DNA from: Edaphochlamys debaryana | Lineage: Eukaryota; Chlorophyta; Chlorophyceae; Chlamydomonadales | DNA length: 64,000 nucleotides | Reading direction: 5' to 3' | Assembly: GCA_016858145.1 (NCBI GenBank) | Contig: JAEHOE010000008.1 | Span: 620,001 to 684,000, forward strand | Shown here: positions 24,930 through 35,737 of the stretch, piece after piece | Layout: the number at the start of each line of letters is the position of its first letter | Numbering within the stretch: position 1 is the first letter of the stretch | Program-made: the position numbers and the translations under genes | The notes under the pieces: model-generated | Seen by the model: only the letters and a program-made list of their open reading frames with translations | The model's database searches: none | Told to the model about the DNA's origin: nothing

Positions 24930-25845
24930 TCAGCCCGGGTCCACGGCCGGCGGCCGCTCCAGCGCGGCCGGCCGGCTGAAGCCCAGCAGCTTCAGCAGGA
25001 GGGGGATGCGGATCACGTTGGCAGCGGAGACGTCGCGGTTCTGAGGGGGCGTGGGAAGGGGTGCGGGTTAGTCTAGCCAAGTCCACCCAAGCAGCCCTCC
25101 GCACACCAACGCCGCCAAGCCCCAACGGACCGTCCCCAATCCACCCACCCACCCGCACCTACCCAGGTTGTGAAGCAACTGTTGCAGTCTTTCACCGACC
25201 AGGCCCGCTGGCCATCCCGTAGGCCCGCAAGTCCGTTCCTCAGCACCATGTCCTGGTGCCCGCAGTTGTAGCACGTCTGCGGTGTGGGTGTGCGCACGTA
25301 GGAGGGGGTCGAAGTAGGAAGGATGCGACAGCAAGACCTACTGAAGCGCCCCTCTCGCCTGGCTGGTACCGATGCGCCCCTCCCACCTTGCTAGTCCTGC
25401 ACTCGTCGATGACGAGGACGTGCTTCGCGTATCGCTCGCGGAGCAGCTTTATTAACCGCCCAGTGGGGGCGCGCCCGCCCTTGGTCGAAATGGGCGAGCC
25501 CCCCTGTCCCCCGCCGAAAGCCCACGACCCCCAGCCCACCACCTCCTCCTGTCGCCGCCCGCGCGTGAGCTGTTGGGCGACGCGGTGCAGTGCGCGGTCG
25601 CGCTGGATGAAGGCGGCCCAGCGCTTGCGGCGGAAGGCCGAGGTGTGGTAGTGCCTCGCAAGGCTAGCGCCCGGACCAGGCAAGGCGGCACTAGCCGCGA
25701 GCGCTGGGACCAGCGGGACAGAGACTGGCACGTTTTGGTGAACAAATGTAGAGTTTGAGGCTAGCAGCGGAGCAGGTAGAGTGCCTGGTACTGTGCCTAG
25801 ACTGGGCTGAGGTTCTGCCCCAGCGTGTGCTAAAAAAAGATCTGG
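24930..25845 (-). CDS. Fanzor-like (eukaryotic TnpB/OrfB) RNA-guided nuclease, C-terminal part only
   Basis: Exons 25845-25387 (open frame, 5' limit uncertain), 25276-25163, 25040-24930; in phase, about 227 residues. Visible features in order: an Arg-rich helix (RRKRWAAFIQRDRALHRVA), a VVGWGSWAFGGG strand at the canonical RuvC-II position, IDECRTSK with a Glu about 45 residues later, a zinc ribbon (CYNC...CNSC), then NRDVSAANVI with the RuvC-III Asp. DExRTSKxCxxC...CxxC...RDVxAAN is the hallmark of OrfB/TnpB and Fanzor proteins. The Glu shifted by about 45 residues is what I recall for Fanzors, which have lost the canonical RuvC-II Glu. The first exon has no ATG and I find no RuvC-I Asp or N-terminal wedge/REC region upstream to 26.8 kb. 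It is therefore a 5'-truncated remnant or a gene whose upstream exons I missed. Confidence 0.8.
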
Positions 25846-26798
25846 CTACCAGCGCTGTAGTGCCGAACTATCACCAAATTTCACCGACAGCTAAGCATAG
25901 CACTACTGGAGTGCCTAACAGCCCAAGGCCCGCGCCGGAGGCATGTAAGCGGGCAGTAAGCCACAACACTTGCCCCCTGCAATGCCTGAACACAGTGAGG
26001 CATGTGACTCCAGCGTACGGTTGATGCGGGCCAGACCTTGCCCCCATCCTTGCCGCGCGGTGCACCCACTTGTCTGTGCCTCTGTGGCAAGCGTGAGCTG
26101 CTACACAGGATGCACACCCCTACCGGCATCCTCCTGCACTCTCGCTCCAGCCTGCGCCAACGCGCTGTCTACCCCTGGAATATAGTGCGCCCACGGTTAC
26201 CACGGGGAATGGGTCGCGTAGCAGATGGGTGAGGGGCTCAGCCCTTTTTCGCCCCCATGGGGGCGCCCCGCTTGTCTCATTTCTTGCGCGGAGCGCCAGC
26301 CGGGGGGCTCAGCCCTCAGCACTGGTCACGTGCTGGACGGACCGGCATGGAGACACATCAGGTTAAACTGGCTCAGGGCTTGAGAAGACATGTAAGGCAC
26401 CTGCTCCGATCCTCACATCAAGCGCTGCCACTTACTGGTTCACATCAACCCATCATAGCTTCCGATGGCCCACAGCACCGTCGATGCATGCGTGTTGTCT
26501 ACCTTCCACAAGCCCGCCCGCCCACCAACCAAATCCAGCAAGCACTCGGTAAGACAGGAGTACGGTCGAAGCGTGCTCACTGCACATCTGGCCCTGCACC
26601 ATACCATCTGGCCCTGCACCATAGGTCTGGCCCTGCACCATTCTCTACTAGCCTACGTTCAACTTCCGGCTCTTCGGCCCTGCGCCACTTCCCCTAGTCT
26701 CATGGCAGTCCCAGCTTTGGCCCATACCCTACTGTGCCTGGCCCTATTAGCCTGCCACAGAACGGTGGCGGGACCTCCAGCCCGCGCCCAGCACTTCC
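25846..26798. other. Gene-poor stretch upstream of the Fanzor fragment
   Basis: About 950 bases of lower GC with no supported gene. It contains a perfect 16-base palindrome (26251-26266), two copies of GGGGCTCAGCCCT (about 26231 and 26303), and a short tandem array (26587-26642). It may be element or relic sequence. Confidence 0.45.
26587..26642. repeat. Three-copy tandem repeat (TCTGGCCCTGCACCAT)
   Basis: TCTGGCCCTGCACCAT occurs three times in 56 bases, with 3-5 base spacers. Confidence 0.8.
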
Positions 26799-29247
26799 TC
26801 AAAACCCGGTCGACATGGAATATTCCCAGGTGGTGCGCACCGGCTTCGGAAGCTCCCGCAGCCCCTTCAGGCTCTCCGTCAGCCACGTCAGCCGCTCCAG
26901 CTCCGCCACGTCAGCACTTGGCCCGCCCGGCTCCTCGCCGTCCCACGCAGCCTGCAGCACCTGAGTTGGCAGGTGGGGAATGGAGAGAGGGTGTGGCGGC
27001 GAAGTGACGACGGGCAAGCAGCGGACAGGTGCCAATGGTCCGGAGGTTGTAGGCGAGAGGAGCGTGCTACACAAGGGAAGGCTCCTCGAGCGTGGGCGTG
27101 GCTTGCGATCAATGAGAGGACTGCGCTTCAACCTGAAAGCTTACGAAGGCCTTGCGACAACGCCCCAAAGGGCCACGCAGGCTGCGCAACGCTCCGGGAC
27201 ACAGGGTGCGCTTGCAACTCCCTCTTGGGTGGCAATGCCCGAGAGGGCGGTCCCCACGCGCCCGCCAGCACTCGCTTACCTGCGACAATGCCTGGCTCAG
27301 CCGCTGCTTGGTCGGCAGCGCCTCGCACTCCGCAAGGGGAACGCCGCTGCCGCCCACTCCGTCCCCGCCCGCAGGCGGCCACCCCCGCCGCGCCTCCACT
27401 CTCACCGCCTCCCCCGCCGCCGCCGAGCTGCAGCGCACCAGCACCGCCCCAGCGGGCGGTAGGGGCTGGTAAAATAGAATGCATGGCTTGGATCGACCCC
27501 ACGGGGCCCGGTGCGGCCCCTTGAGTTGCACCCTCCTGCACAGCTCGTCCACACATGCACGCATGTCGGCGGGTGCAGCTGCTGACAAGGCGGGGCCGCG
27601 CAACAACAGGTCGTGAGGATGGTCCTCATGCGCTTGCGTCTGTGCCTCTGCGTTGCCGCCGCGGAAGCCGACACCACAACGACCGTTGCTGCCCTCGCTA
27701 GCTATGGCGTCGCGCAGACTCAGGGCTGGGGGGCACTTAGCTGGTGCTGCCCCTACGCCCCCCTCCGCCGCCCCAGAGCCCGCCGACACCACCCGCCCCA
27801 GCGCTCGCTCCAGCAGCGAGGCCAGGGGCAGGGGCGGCGGGACCGAGCCGCCCCCGCCCGAGCCGCCCCCGCCCGAGCCGCCCCCGCCAGCACCGCTGCT
27901 TCCCGCTCCGCTGCTTCCCGCTCCGCCGCCGCCAGCGCCGCCCCCCTCCGCAATACTGTTGCCCGCACCGCTCGGGCTGCCCCAGAGGTGCACGCGCACT
28001 CGTGTGCTCATGCTTCCAGCCCATCCCACCACCTCCTCCGGCATGCCGTACAGCCTGATGGCCGCCGCCAAACCCTCCGCGGCGCTGTCCGTCGCATCCG
28101 CAGCTTTCCACCGCACGCTATCGCAGCGCGCGAGCAGCTGCAGAGCCTTGTGCTCGATCTGAAAGCCGCCCTCTCCATCATCCCACACGCCTGCAGCCAG
28201 CGCCAGATCCAGGTCCAACCGGGGCAGCCGGGGCCCCAGCGCCCGGCTGGGGAGCACCACCTCCGCCAGGAACGAGGCAATCTCCCAAGCCTCGGGGCTG
28301 CCCCTGGGGCGACCCTTTTCGTACAAGATCCAATGACCTGCGTCTATGACGATTGTCAGGCGCTGTAGCGTGCCGCCGGCGAGCGTGAAGCGCATGCCGG
28401 CGGTGTGCTGGGCGTCCACGGCGAGGAGGGCTCGCCCGATGCTCACGTGCCGTACGGAGGGCGCCAGACCGTCCAGCACTTGGCGCATAGAGTAAGTTTT
28501 AAACTTCGCCTGCTCGTCCACATCCAGCTCTTGCAGCTGAGTAATGATCGGAATCACCGCCGCCATGCGCTCTGCCATCACCTCGTCGCCTTCGTCGCCG
28601 TCGTCCCTGTCTGCAGCTTCGATCTTGAGCTTCGTCAGCCGGGACGCCAGGCTGGGGCGGATGCAGCGGACCCACGCCATGTCCGGCAGGTGTAGCGACG
28701 CCAGGTTGGGCGGAGAGGAGAGGGCGGAACTGAGGAGCACCTCCTCCCCATAATCCAGGTCCTCTTGCGCCACCTGTCCCCAGATGGCCAGCGCCTCAAG
28801 GCCAGGCAGGCTGCGCAAAAGGCCGAAAAGTGCGATACTCTGGAAGCGGTCCGCTTGGTCATATATGATTGTGAGCTCCCGAATGCGACCGGAGGCCTCG
28901 GGGGAGGCACCGACGACGGGGACCGCCAGGGTCCCAGGTGACGACACGCCCCCGGCGTCCAGGGTCAGCTTGGCGCATCACGGCCAGCGGTGCAGCCAGT
29001 GGGTTTCGGGGTCGCACAGTGAGCCCCGACCAGCAGACTCCACGCCTTCGAGGCTGATGCGCAGCTCGGTAGTGTGGGCATCCACGAAAGCCCGCAGAGC
29101 CGAGCACGCACGCCGAGCGTTCGCGAGCTCGGAGCGTTGTGCACTGCTGAGCTCTCGCCACAGGGCGGTGGTTGCGTCGACCGAGAGCTGGCAGGTCAGA
29201 AGGTCGTAGAGCGTGAAGCCCGACGCCCTGTTGTGCGCTGCGGCCAT
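26799..29247 (-). pseudogene. F-box/LRR-like protein gene interrupted by one in-frame TGA
   Basis: Exons 29247-27280 and 26960-26799; the splice joins LSQ to VLQ in phase. Read through the TGA the product would be about 709 residues. The N-terminal segment (LYDLLTCQLSVDATTALWREL, then CSALRAFVD) resembles an F-box-type start seen in a large family of algal hypothetical proteins. The middle has leucine-rich strands (LPGLEALAIW, NLASLHLPDM, LTKLKIE) and a Gly/Ser linker near 27.87-27.95 kb. At 28978-28980 a TGA splits HRWP from CAKLTLDAG with both sides in the same frame; I infer an Arg codon (CGA to TGA). No splice-site pair can remove it. Options are a recent pseudogene, a null allele, or a sequence error. 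F-box/LRR proteins usually select substrates for SCF ubiquitin ligases, but the role here is unknown. Confidence 0.65.
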
Positions 29248-30487
29248 CGCGTATCAGTCTATGTTAGCTTCTGTGTGAAGCAGCGATTACAGTGGCGAGG
29301 GATCGCAACCCACTCGCAATGGCCTGATTGTGCCAGACCGCACACTGCATGCCCCGATATCGTTCGGGAGCTGCCGATGGATAGCCAGGAAAGCCAGAGT
29401 GTCAGAGTCGCAGGACAGGCCGAACACCAACAACGCCAGGGCACAGCGTGCCAAAACACAACGCACTAGAGCGGCCCGCGATACACCACCTCGCCCTCCG
29501 CGGAAGCCGCCAGAAAAGGATGCACAACAGACACACGGTCCCACTGGGGGGGAGGAAGCTGCAAGGCAGCAAAGCCCCGAAGGCGGGCCCAAAAATCAGC
29601 GACAGCAAGAGCAGATACGCGGGCAAGGACCCCCGCAGAGACAACAGGAGCACGAACCCCATGAAGGACAGGCCGGGACGCAAACAGGGACCGCCGCCCA
29701 CACTCCATAGCGGACACGGCAGCAAGCACAACAACATCCCAAACCACGGACGACAGCCCAGGGGGGCAGGCGGCAAGCCACAACTGAAACGGCTTCTGTG
29801 TGCGGGCCTATTGCAGGAGCTCTGCTCTTGGCCTTTGGATGCGATGCGGCCGCCCATGCCCACGACCCCGACCCAATCTTCGCACCCGCCCCGCCCACCC
29901 CGGCCGGCCCCCGCAACTCGCGACACCCCGTTGTCCGTAAAACCCTGCTAGCACCGAGCTCTTAAGCCTCTCGGGTGGCAGAACGTCCAGAAGCTGTAGA
30001 CTCCATGCGGCCTTGGCTCGCTTGGCTTAGGGCCCTCCTGTCCATGCCAAGCATGCCCCCGCAACCGCCTCAACCTCCCGCCCGCCCTCTTTGCTCTCTC
30101 AACTGGCCACTTGGCCAGTGCCCGTAGTTGAGGTTGTGCTTGTAGCAGGGCGCTGGCGCTTGGTGCTCCTGAACTCCTTTACGCAGCAAGCCCACGGCAG
30201 GGTGCCATACCCGCATCCACGCAGGCATCCAAAGCCGCCGCGAGGTACACAGCCCATGTCCGTCACCCGCCACCACGCCCACGAGCGTATTGACCACCAT
30301 GCACTCCCGCAGCTTGCCGTCACCTCCTGGACCGAGGCTCGACGCCCCTCCTCAGTCTCCACCCCATTCGTAGCACCTCAAACCCCCAACGCCGTTCCCT
30401 CCACGCACGTTTCCACACACCCGTGCCCAAACCCCCATACTTGACGAGGCCCAAAACTCTGGTGCCCATGCAAGCCCCCTTAGACCC
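29248..30487. other. 1.2-kb intergenic stretch, no supported gene
   Basis: Contains the 5' flank of the F-box-like gene and the 3' flank of TAF5. Overlapping open frames at 29.4-29.95 kb lack splice structure and family motifs, so I do not call a gene. Confidence 0.5.
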
Positions 30488-33400
30488 TCACCCCGTGATG
30501 GGGCCCCTCCGGTGGAACGGCCCCGCCGCCAGCAGCAGGTTACGGCTGCTGTACGACAGGGACACCACGGGGGACGACTTCGTACGGTACGTCCCGATCG
30601 GCCCGTATACCCCCCCGCCCGCTCCCCCCGCGGCCGCCGCTGCCGGCCCGCCTCTCCCGCCCGCAGCACCCGCCCCCGCGCCCGCGCCCGCCGCCCCCGC
30701 TGCGCCACTTCCGCCCGCGGCCGCGCCCTCCGCGCTGCCCGCGTTCGCTTCCGCCAGGTCGTTCCTCCACAGCCGGACCGTTTCGTCCGCGCCCCCCGAG
30801 GCCAGCACAGCTCCGTCTCCCTGGCTGTAGGCCAGGCTCCAGACGGGCCCCGCGTGCGAGGCCGCGGGCGGCGAGGCCGCTATCCGCCGCGCGCTGCCCA
30901 GGTCCCACACCGCCACCAGTCCGTCATCCGTGCCCACGGCCAGGTGGGTCCCCGAGGGCGCCAGGGCCAGGGCTGTGGGGGCGCCGTAGAGCCCGCCCGA
31001 GATGTACCTGCAGGATGGGGGCGGGATGGGATGGGGCGGGGTGGGAGGGTACGGGAGTGGCATTGGGCGGTGCGGGATCACGAGAGGTGGTTACGTGGGG
31101 GATGGCAGGCCCTGCACCGCTCTGCCGCTTGAGGGACCTGTGCCCCTTGCTGCAATGTAGACTCCTCCCGCCCTGCCGCTCCGCCCTGTCGGCTCATCCC
31201 CAGCAGTGCTGCCAGGCTGGCTCCGCTGGGGGCCCCACTCAGCCCCACCCCCAAGCCAAGCCAAGCCCCGCACGCACCGCACGGCCTTGCCCTCGCGCAC
31301 GTCCCACAGCCGTACGGTGCGGTCGCAGGAGCCCGTGGCGACCAGGCAGCAGTTGGGGTGCCACCGTACGACGTCCACGTCAGCGCCGTGCCCAACCAAC
31401 AACCGCAATGGCGCCGTACGGTCCGTCACCCACAGCCGCGCGACACGGTCCGCCCCCGCCGAAGCGAACCATTGGCCCATGGGGCAGAATGCCACGTCCC
31501 ACACGGGGAACATGTGACCGGTGTACGACACGAGGCAGGACGCAAACTCCGCGCCCCAGAGCCGGATGGTGCCGTCCGAGGACCCGGATAGGACCAGCCG
31601 CTGGTCCGGACTGAGATCCACGCCGTGTACGGCAGCCGTGTGGCCGTACAGGTACGATGTCCCCGGCGGCTCCGTGTCGACGTCATCAGGGTCCGGTGCC
31701 GCCGCGGCGGCGGCGGCGGCGGCAGGGTCCGCGTGGCCGTTGGCGGTTGCTGGCCGCGCTGGCCTGGACCGCCGAAGCTGCACCAACAGTCGATGCACAG
31801 GGGGACACAGTACGGCACTCAGCAGAACGCTCGGTGCATTAGGAGTGGACCGAGGCGACTGAACCTAGGCATGCCTTACGAAGGTTGGAAGTGGTGTCAA
31901 GACACGCTTGTGGCTGTGCGACGCAAGGACGGCGGGGACGACGCATGGGAGGCCGCAGCCGGCCCCCTCACCTGCGCGTGGTAGGCCGATATCGTGGGCA
32001 TGTCGTACAGCCGCACGGACGAGTCCGTAAAGCCCGCTGCGGGAGCAAGGGAAGGGGTTTCGTGTGAGCAAACGCCGCAGCAGGCACACCCAATTACATG
32101 GTGAGACCTTGCATCGCATCCAATCCACGTTCCGCGCAGGGCTTCACTCAAGGACAAACAGCCCAGTACCCCGAGCCTGGCCCAAATCTGCGCCGAGCCC
32201 TGACCGGCACCGCTCCCAATCAGACCTCCAAAACACTCACCCACGATCTTGGAGCCGTCCCTGTTGAAGGTGCAGCAGTTGAGCGTCTGCTTGGCGTTGA
32301 CAAAGGTGAAGAAGGCGCACGAGGGGGGCACGGCGGCGGACACGGGAGCCCGCGCCCCAATGTCCTGCAGCGCTGTGGAGACAACGTCGTCCGGGAGGTG
32401 GGGCAGGAAGGCCTGGAGGGACGGAGAAAGGGGGCTTCGGGGGTGAGTGGGCGAGCATCAGGCAGAGTCAGGAGCATCGTAGGGCGCCGGTGGCGGGTGG
32501 GGAGGCGGTGGGGCGGGAGGCGAGGGTGGGTTCCCGTGGTGTGGGGGAGAGGTCGGCGCCATGGGGGGCGCAGCACCCGTGGGGGGAGGAGCACCCTTGG
32601 GGCGAGCAGCACCCTTGAGGGTGAGCACCCCTCCATCTGGTACAAGCGGCCCGTTCTCACCGGGTGCTCTATCCGCTCGCCCTTTGGCCCGCCCTTCTGG
32701 GAGGCGGCCTCCGCGGCCTTGGCAGCTGCCGCCGCCTTCTCGGCCGCCTTCTTGGCCTTCTTAGTCTGCGGCTCGGCCCCCTCTGAGATCGCGCAGAAAG
32801 CAAAGGGGCAGGACACAAGGTACTCGACATCATGCCTTCACTTCAAGCTAGACACTACCGCGAGCAGCTGGCCTGGCGGCTGGCAACCCATAGAACCAGC
32901 ACTAGTAGCCGAGAGCGCCACTCCAGACATGGCCGCCCAGGGCCTGCTCCAGCCGGGCCCACCTGCTGCCCCGCCGGCCGCTTGCCCCGACGGGCCCGCC
33001 CCGTCCCCCGCCGGCCCCGCCGCAGCCGCTGCCTCCGCCCGCTGCTTCTCCTGCTGTTCCCGGTACAGGTCCTCCACGTTGCCCTGAGGGGTGGGGGGTG
33101 CAGGGAAGCGGTCAGCGACACAAGTTAGGGTCCCTGCTTCACGGCCAAGCACCCCGCGGTACAACCTGCACAGTCGACTGGCGCGTCTCTCTGCTCTTCC
33201 TCTCCCTGAGTCTGCATCCCTCCCACCTTGCTTCCAGCACCCAGGGCAAAGAGGGCAGCACTGACCGTCAGTTGCCGCGACCCACCTCTTACCGCTTCAA
33301 GCCATCCCATTACAACCGCCCGTGGCCCTCCCTCCTGCCGCTTGCAGCCCCATGCCCCGCACCTCCACCCCGCACCTCCGCCCTGCACCTCCGCCCCGCA

Positions 33401-35231
33401 TCTCCGCCCCGCACCTCCGCCCCGCACCTCCGCCCCGCACCTCCGCCCCGCACCTCCGCCCCACCTGCAAGAGGCCCAGCTTCACCTCCGTGCGGTTGAT
33501 CAACATGGCAGTGGCCGCATCCGCAGGGGCCGGGCCCGCGTCCGGCCCCGCCTCGTCCACGCCCCAGTCGTCGCCCTCCTCCTCGGCCGCAGTCACGGCC
33601 GCGGCGGCGCCCCGAGGCAGCCCCTCCAGCACCTGAGGCCGAGCGAGGGTAGGACGCGGGGGTGGGGGCCATGCGAAGACCGGTCAGGGCGGGCAACATG
33701 GGTCATGGCTGGGCTCCCGCGCAGACGGCGCTTGAACCCCCGTTCCGACAATCGACTTCGGATGCTTGCCGTTGTCCCTTGAAGCCGGGTCCACGCCTCC
33801 CTCAACCTCAGCCCTCCATCCACTCCACTCCTGGCCCCTCCGGTCCCCCCCCCACCTGCAGGTCGATGTGCCCGTTCACCACCGACAGCAGCGGCAGCGT
33901 GCGCGCCCCGCCGTTGTGCAGGAAGCGCATGAGCAGGTCGTGGGCGTAGGGGGACAGCGGCACGGCCGTCTTGCCGGCCTGCAGGCCCGCCGCAAAGGGG
34001 CTGGACCGCAGGTGGTGGCGGGAGGTGATGGAGGCCAGCTGCTGGAGGTCCGAGGCCACGGCGCGGCGGGGCTGGCCGCCGTGGCCGCTCAGCACCCGGG
34101 AGCGGTACCTGGAGGGGGCGGAGGGCGTGGGGGAGGCGAGGGAGGCGGGGGCGGTTGGTTGGGGGAGAAGAAGGGAGCCGGCAGAAGAGGCTTCCGAGAG
34201 CGGGTCCAGGAGGAGGGACCACAGGAGCTGGTTGAGACCCCCAGGACACAAGGCACGTGATGCAGTCGGGTACTAGCTCTGGCAACGCAGGCGTGCTGCC
34301 GCTGCTTCGCTGTGAAGCCCCCGCCACCCCAGCATCAGGCTCAGGCGCAGGAGCCAGATGCCAGGTGCCAGGCCCAACCCAACCCCAGCCTGAGCCCCAG
34401 CAAGGGTCCAGTCCTGTCGCACGCCCCTTCGCTCGCCCCTTCGCTCGGTTCCACTCTCAGCGGCTGTCGGGGCCCCAATCATCCCAGCGTCCTGACCGGC
34501 ACATGCTCCCAGGCCCCTAGCCCCGTGTCCCCCAGCCCCCAGCGCCGTGACCCACTTGGCCATAAGCGCCGCTGCCGGTGCCGCCGCGTCCCTCTCCACC
34601 AGCTGCAGGTAGCAGTGCAGGAACACGGGGTGCAGCAGCTGCCGCAGCTCGGGCTGCACGGGCAGGGCAGGGCAGGGGCAAGGGAGACGGTGTGGTGGGG
34701 GTCCAGGAGGCGCGCGGGGACGCAGTGGTGAGGCAGGGTTGGGCATGGGGGGCGGGTGGGGGCAGGGAACACGCTGGGCCCCGTCAGCAGCACGGGCCTG
34801 CTGAGGCTCCTCGCGTTCGGGCCCCCCAGGACCCCGGCCCCCCGCGGCCGCCCCCTCACCCTGTACATGTCCAGCGAGTTATCCACCCAGCCAGCGAACT
34901 GTTCATACATGTCCGTGTAGACGCCAGCGTCGTTGTCGGCAGCGAAGTTTGCGATGTCCTCCAGGAGCCCCGTGTGCAGGTCGACCGCCTGCTGCACGGA
35001 CATGCTGTCCTCCGGCTCTTGCTGCTGTGGCGCCCTGACATACCTTTGGAACACGTTCTCCACATCGCGGAGGCTGCGAGGCGAAGGCGCGACAGGTCGC
35101 CGCGGGATCGAAGTTTGGGCGACTGGGCCACGATGCGCTTACCCGCGCTTGCGAATGAAGTTCAGAAATAGCTGGTCCCAGTCCGACTCCCGCATGGCCG
35201 CTCGCTGCGGCTTGTCACTTTGTGCTGCCAT
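30488..35231 (-). CDS. TAF5: Transcription initiation factor TFIID/SAGA subunit TAF5
   Basis: Exons 35231-35143, 35073-34860, 34653-34556, 34108-33856, 33632-33465, 33083-32963, 32782-32661, 32412-32241, 32036-31972, 31777-31278, 31007-30488; in phase, 773 residues (human TAF5 has 800). Residues about 60-218 form the TAF5 N-terminal domain (MYEQFAGWVDNSLDMYRPEL, VFLHCYLQLVERD, then LLMRFLHNGG...VVNGHIDLQ). A charged linker with Lys/Ala repeats (KKAKKAAEKAAAAAKAAE) follows. From about residue 355 there are WD40 repeats: LNCCTFNRDGSKIVG, SSVRLYDMP, LYGHTAAVHGVDLS, SSDGTIRLW, GADRVARLW, SCDRTVRLWD, GTDDGLVAVWD, GADETVRLW. TAF5 is the scaffold around which TFIID and SAGA cores assemble in the nucleus. 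The last repeats contain an Ala/Gly insertion near 30.62-30.74 kb. Confidence 0.9.
33355..33464. repeat. 13-bp minisatellite at the 5' end of a TAF5 intron
   Basis: About eight imperfect copies of CGCACCTCCGCCC. On the coding (minus) strand each unit reads GAGGTGCGGGGCG and so carries a GTGCGG donor-like site directly after the genuine GTGGGG donor at 33464. Confidence 0.85.
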
Positions 35232-35737
35232 TTTGGGGCTCGGGCCCGAGCCCGAGCTCCGTTACACGTTATTGATGATCCATGTGCACAAGCGATCAAT
35301 GAATCGTGATGAGAGTTGCAAGTTTCAAGGGAAGTCGAGAAGCAAGCCGGCACCCGTTTGGCGGGCTCGGCGCGAGGCAAAGTCGGCGTGTCCTTGCGTG
35401 CCCTCGCTAGGTCAGCAAGCTATGCACTTAGTGGATTGATGTGGCCATTAGCTCGGGCCTTCAGCCTGCGTCTGCGGGGGCCCGCATGGGCCGGCTGCCG
35501 CATTGACCGGTCCTCCCCGGCGTCCCCACTCGTCGGGACGCCGACTCCCGGCTCGGCACCCATGTTGCCCCTGCACCCATGAAGCGCACTTGGCCCCAAG
35601 AGCCCTTGTACTAGAGCCTCAGTCCAGCCTAGAGTTCCAGTCCCGAGCTTTGCGGGCCTCTAGGAGGGGCCGCCTGTGCACGGCTTCCCAGCCTTCCCCT
35701 ACAGCACCAGCCTTGCTCCTGGCCTGCTTCCCCCGCC
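35232..35737. other. Divergent promoter region (TAF5 / secreted protein)
   Basis: About 500 bases between two head-to-head start codons. Locally lower GC near 35.26-35.33 kb; no gene or recognisable element. Confidence 0.5.

Noticed and set aside
29402..29951. Overlapping open frames on both strands (about 170 residues each)
   Set aside because: No splice structure, no family motif, and hydrophobicity that arises from the opposite-strand composition; treated as chance frames in GC-rich DNA.
33355..33464. CRISPR-like array
   Set aside because: Units are 13 bp with no spacers; it is a minisatellite in a eukaryotic intron.
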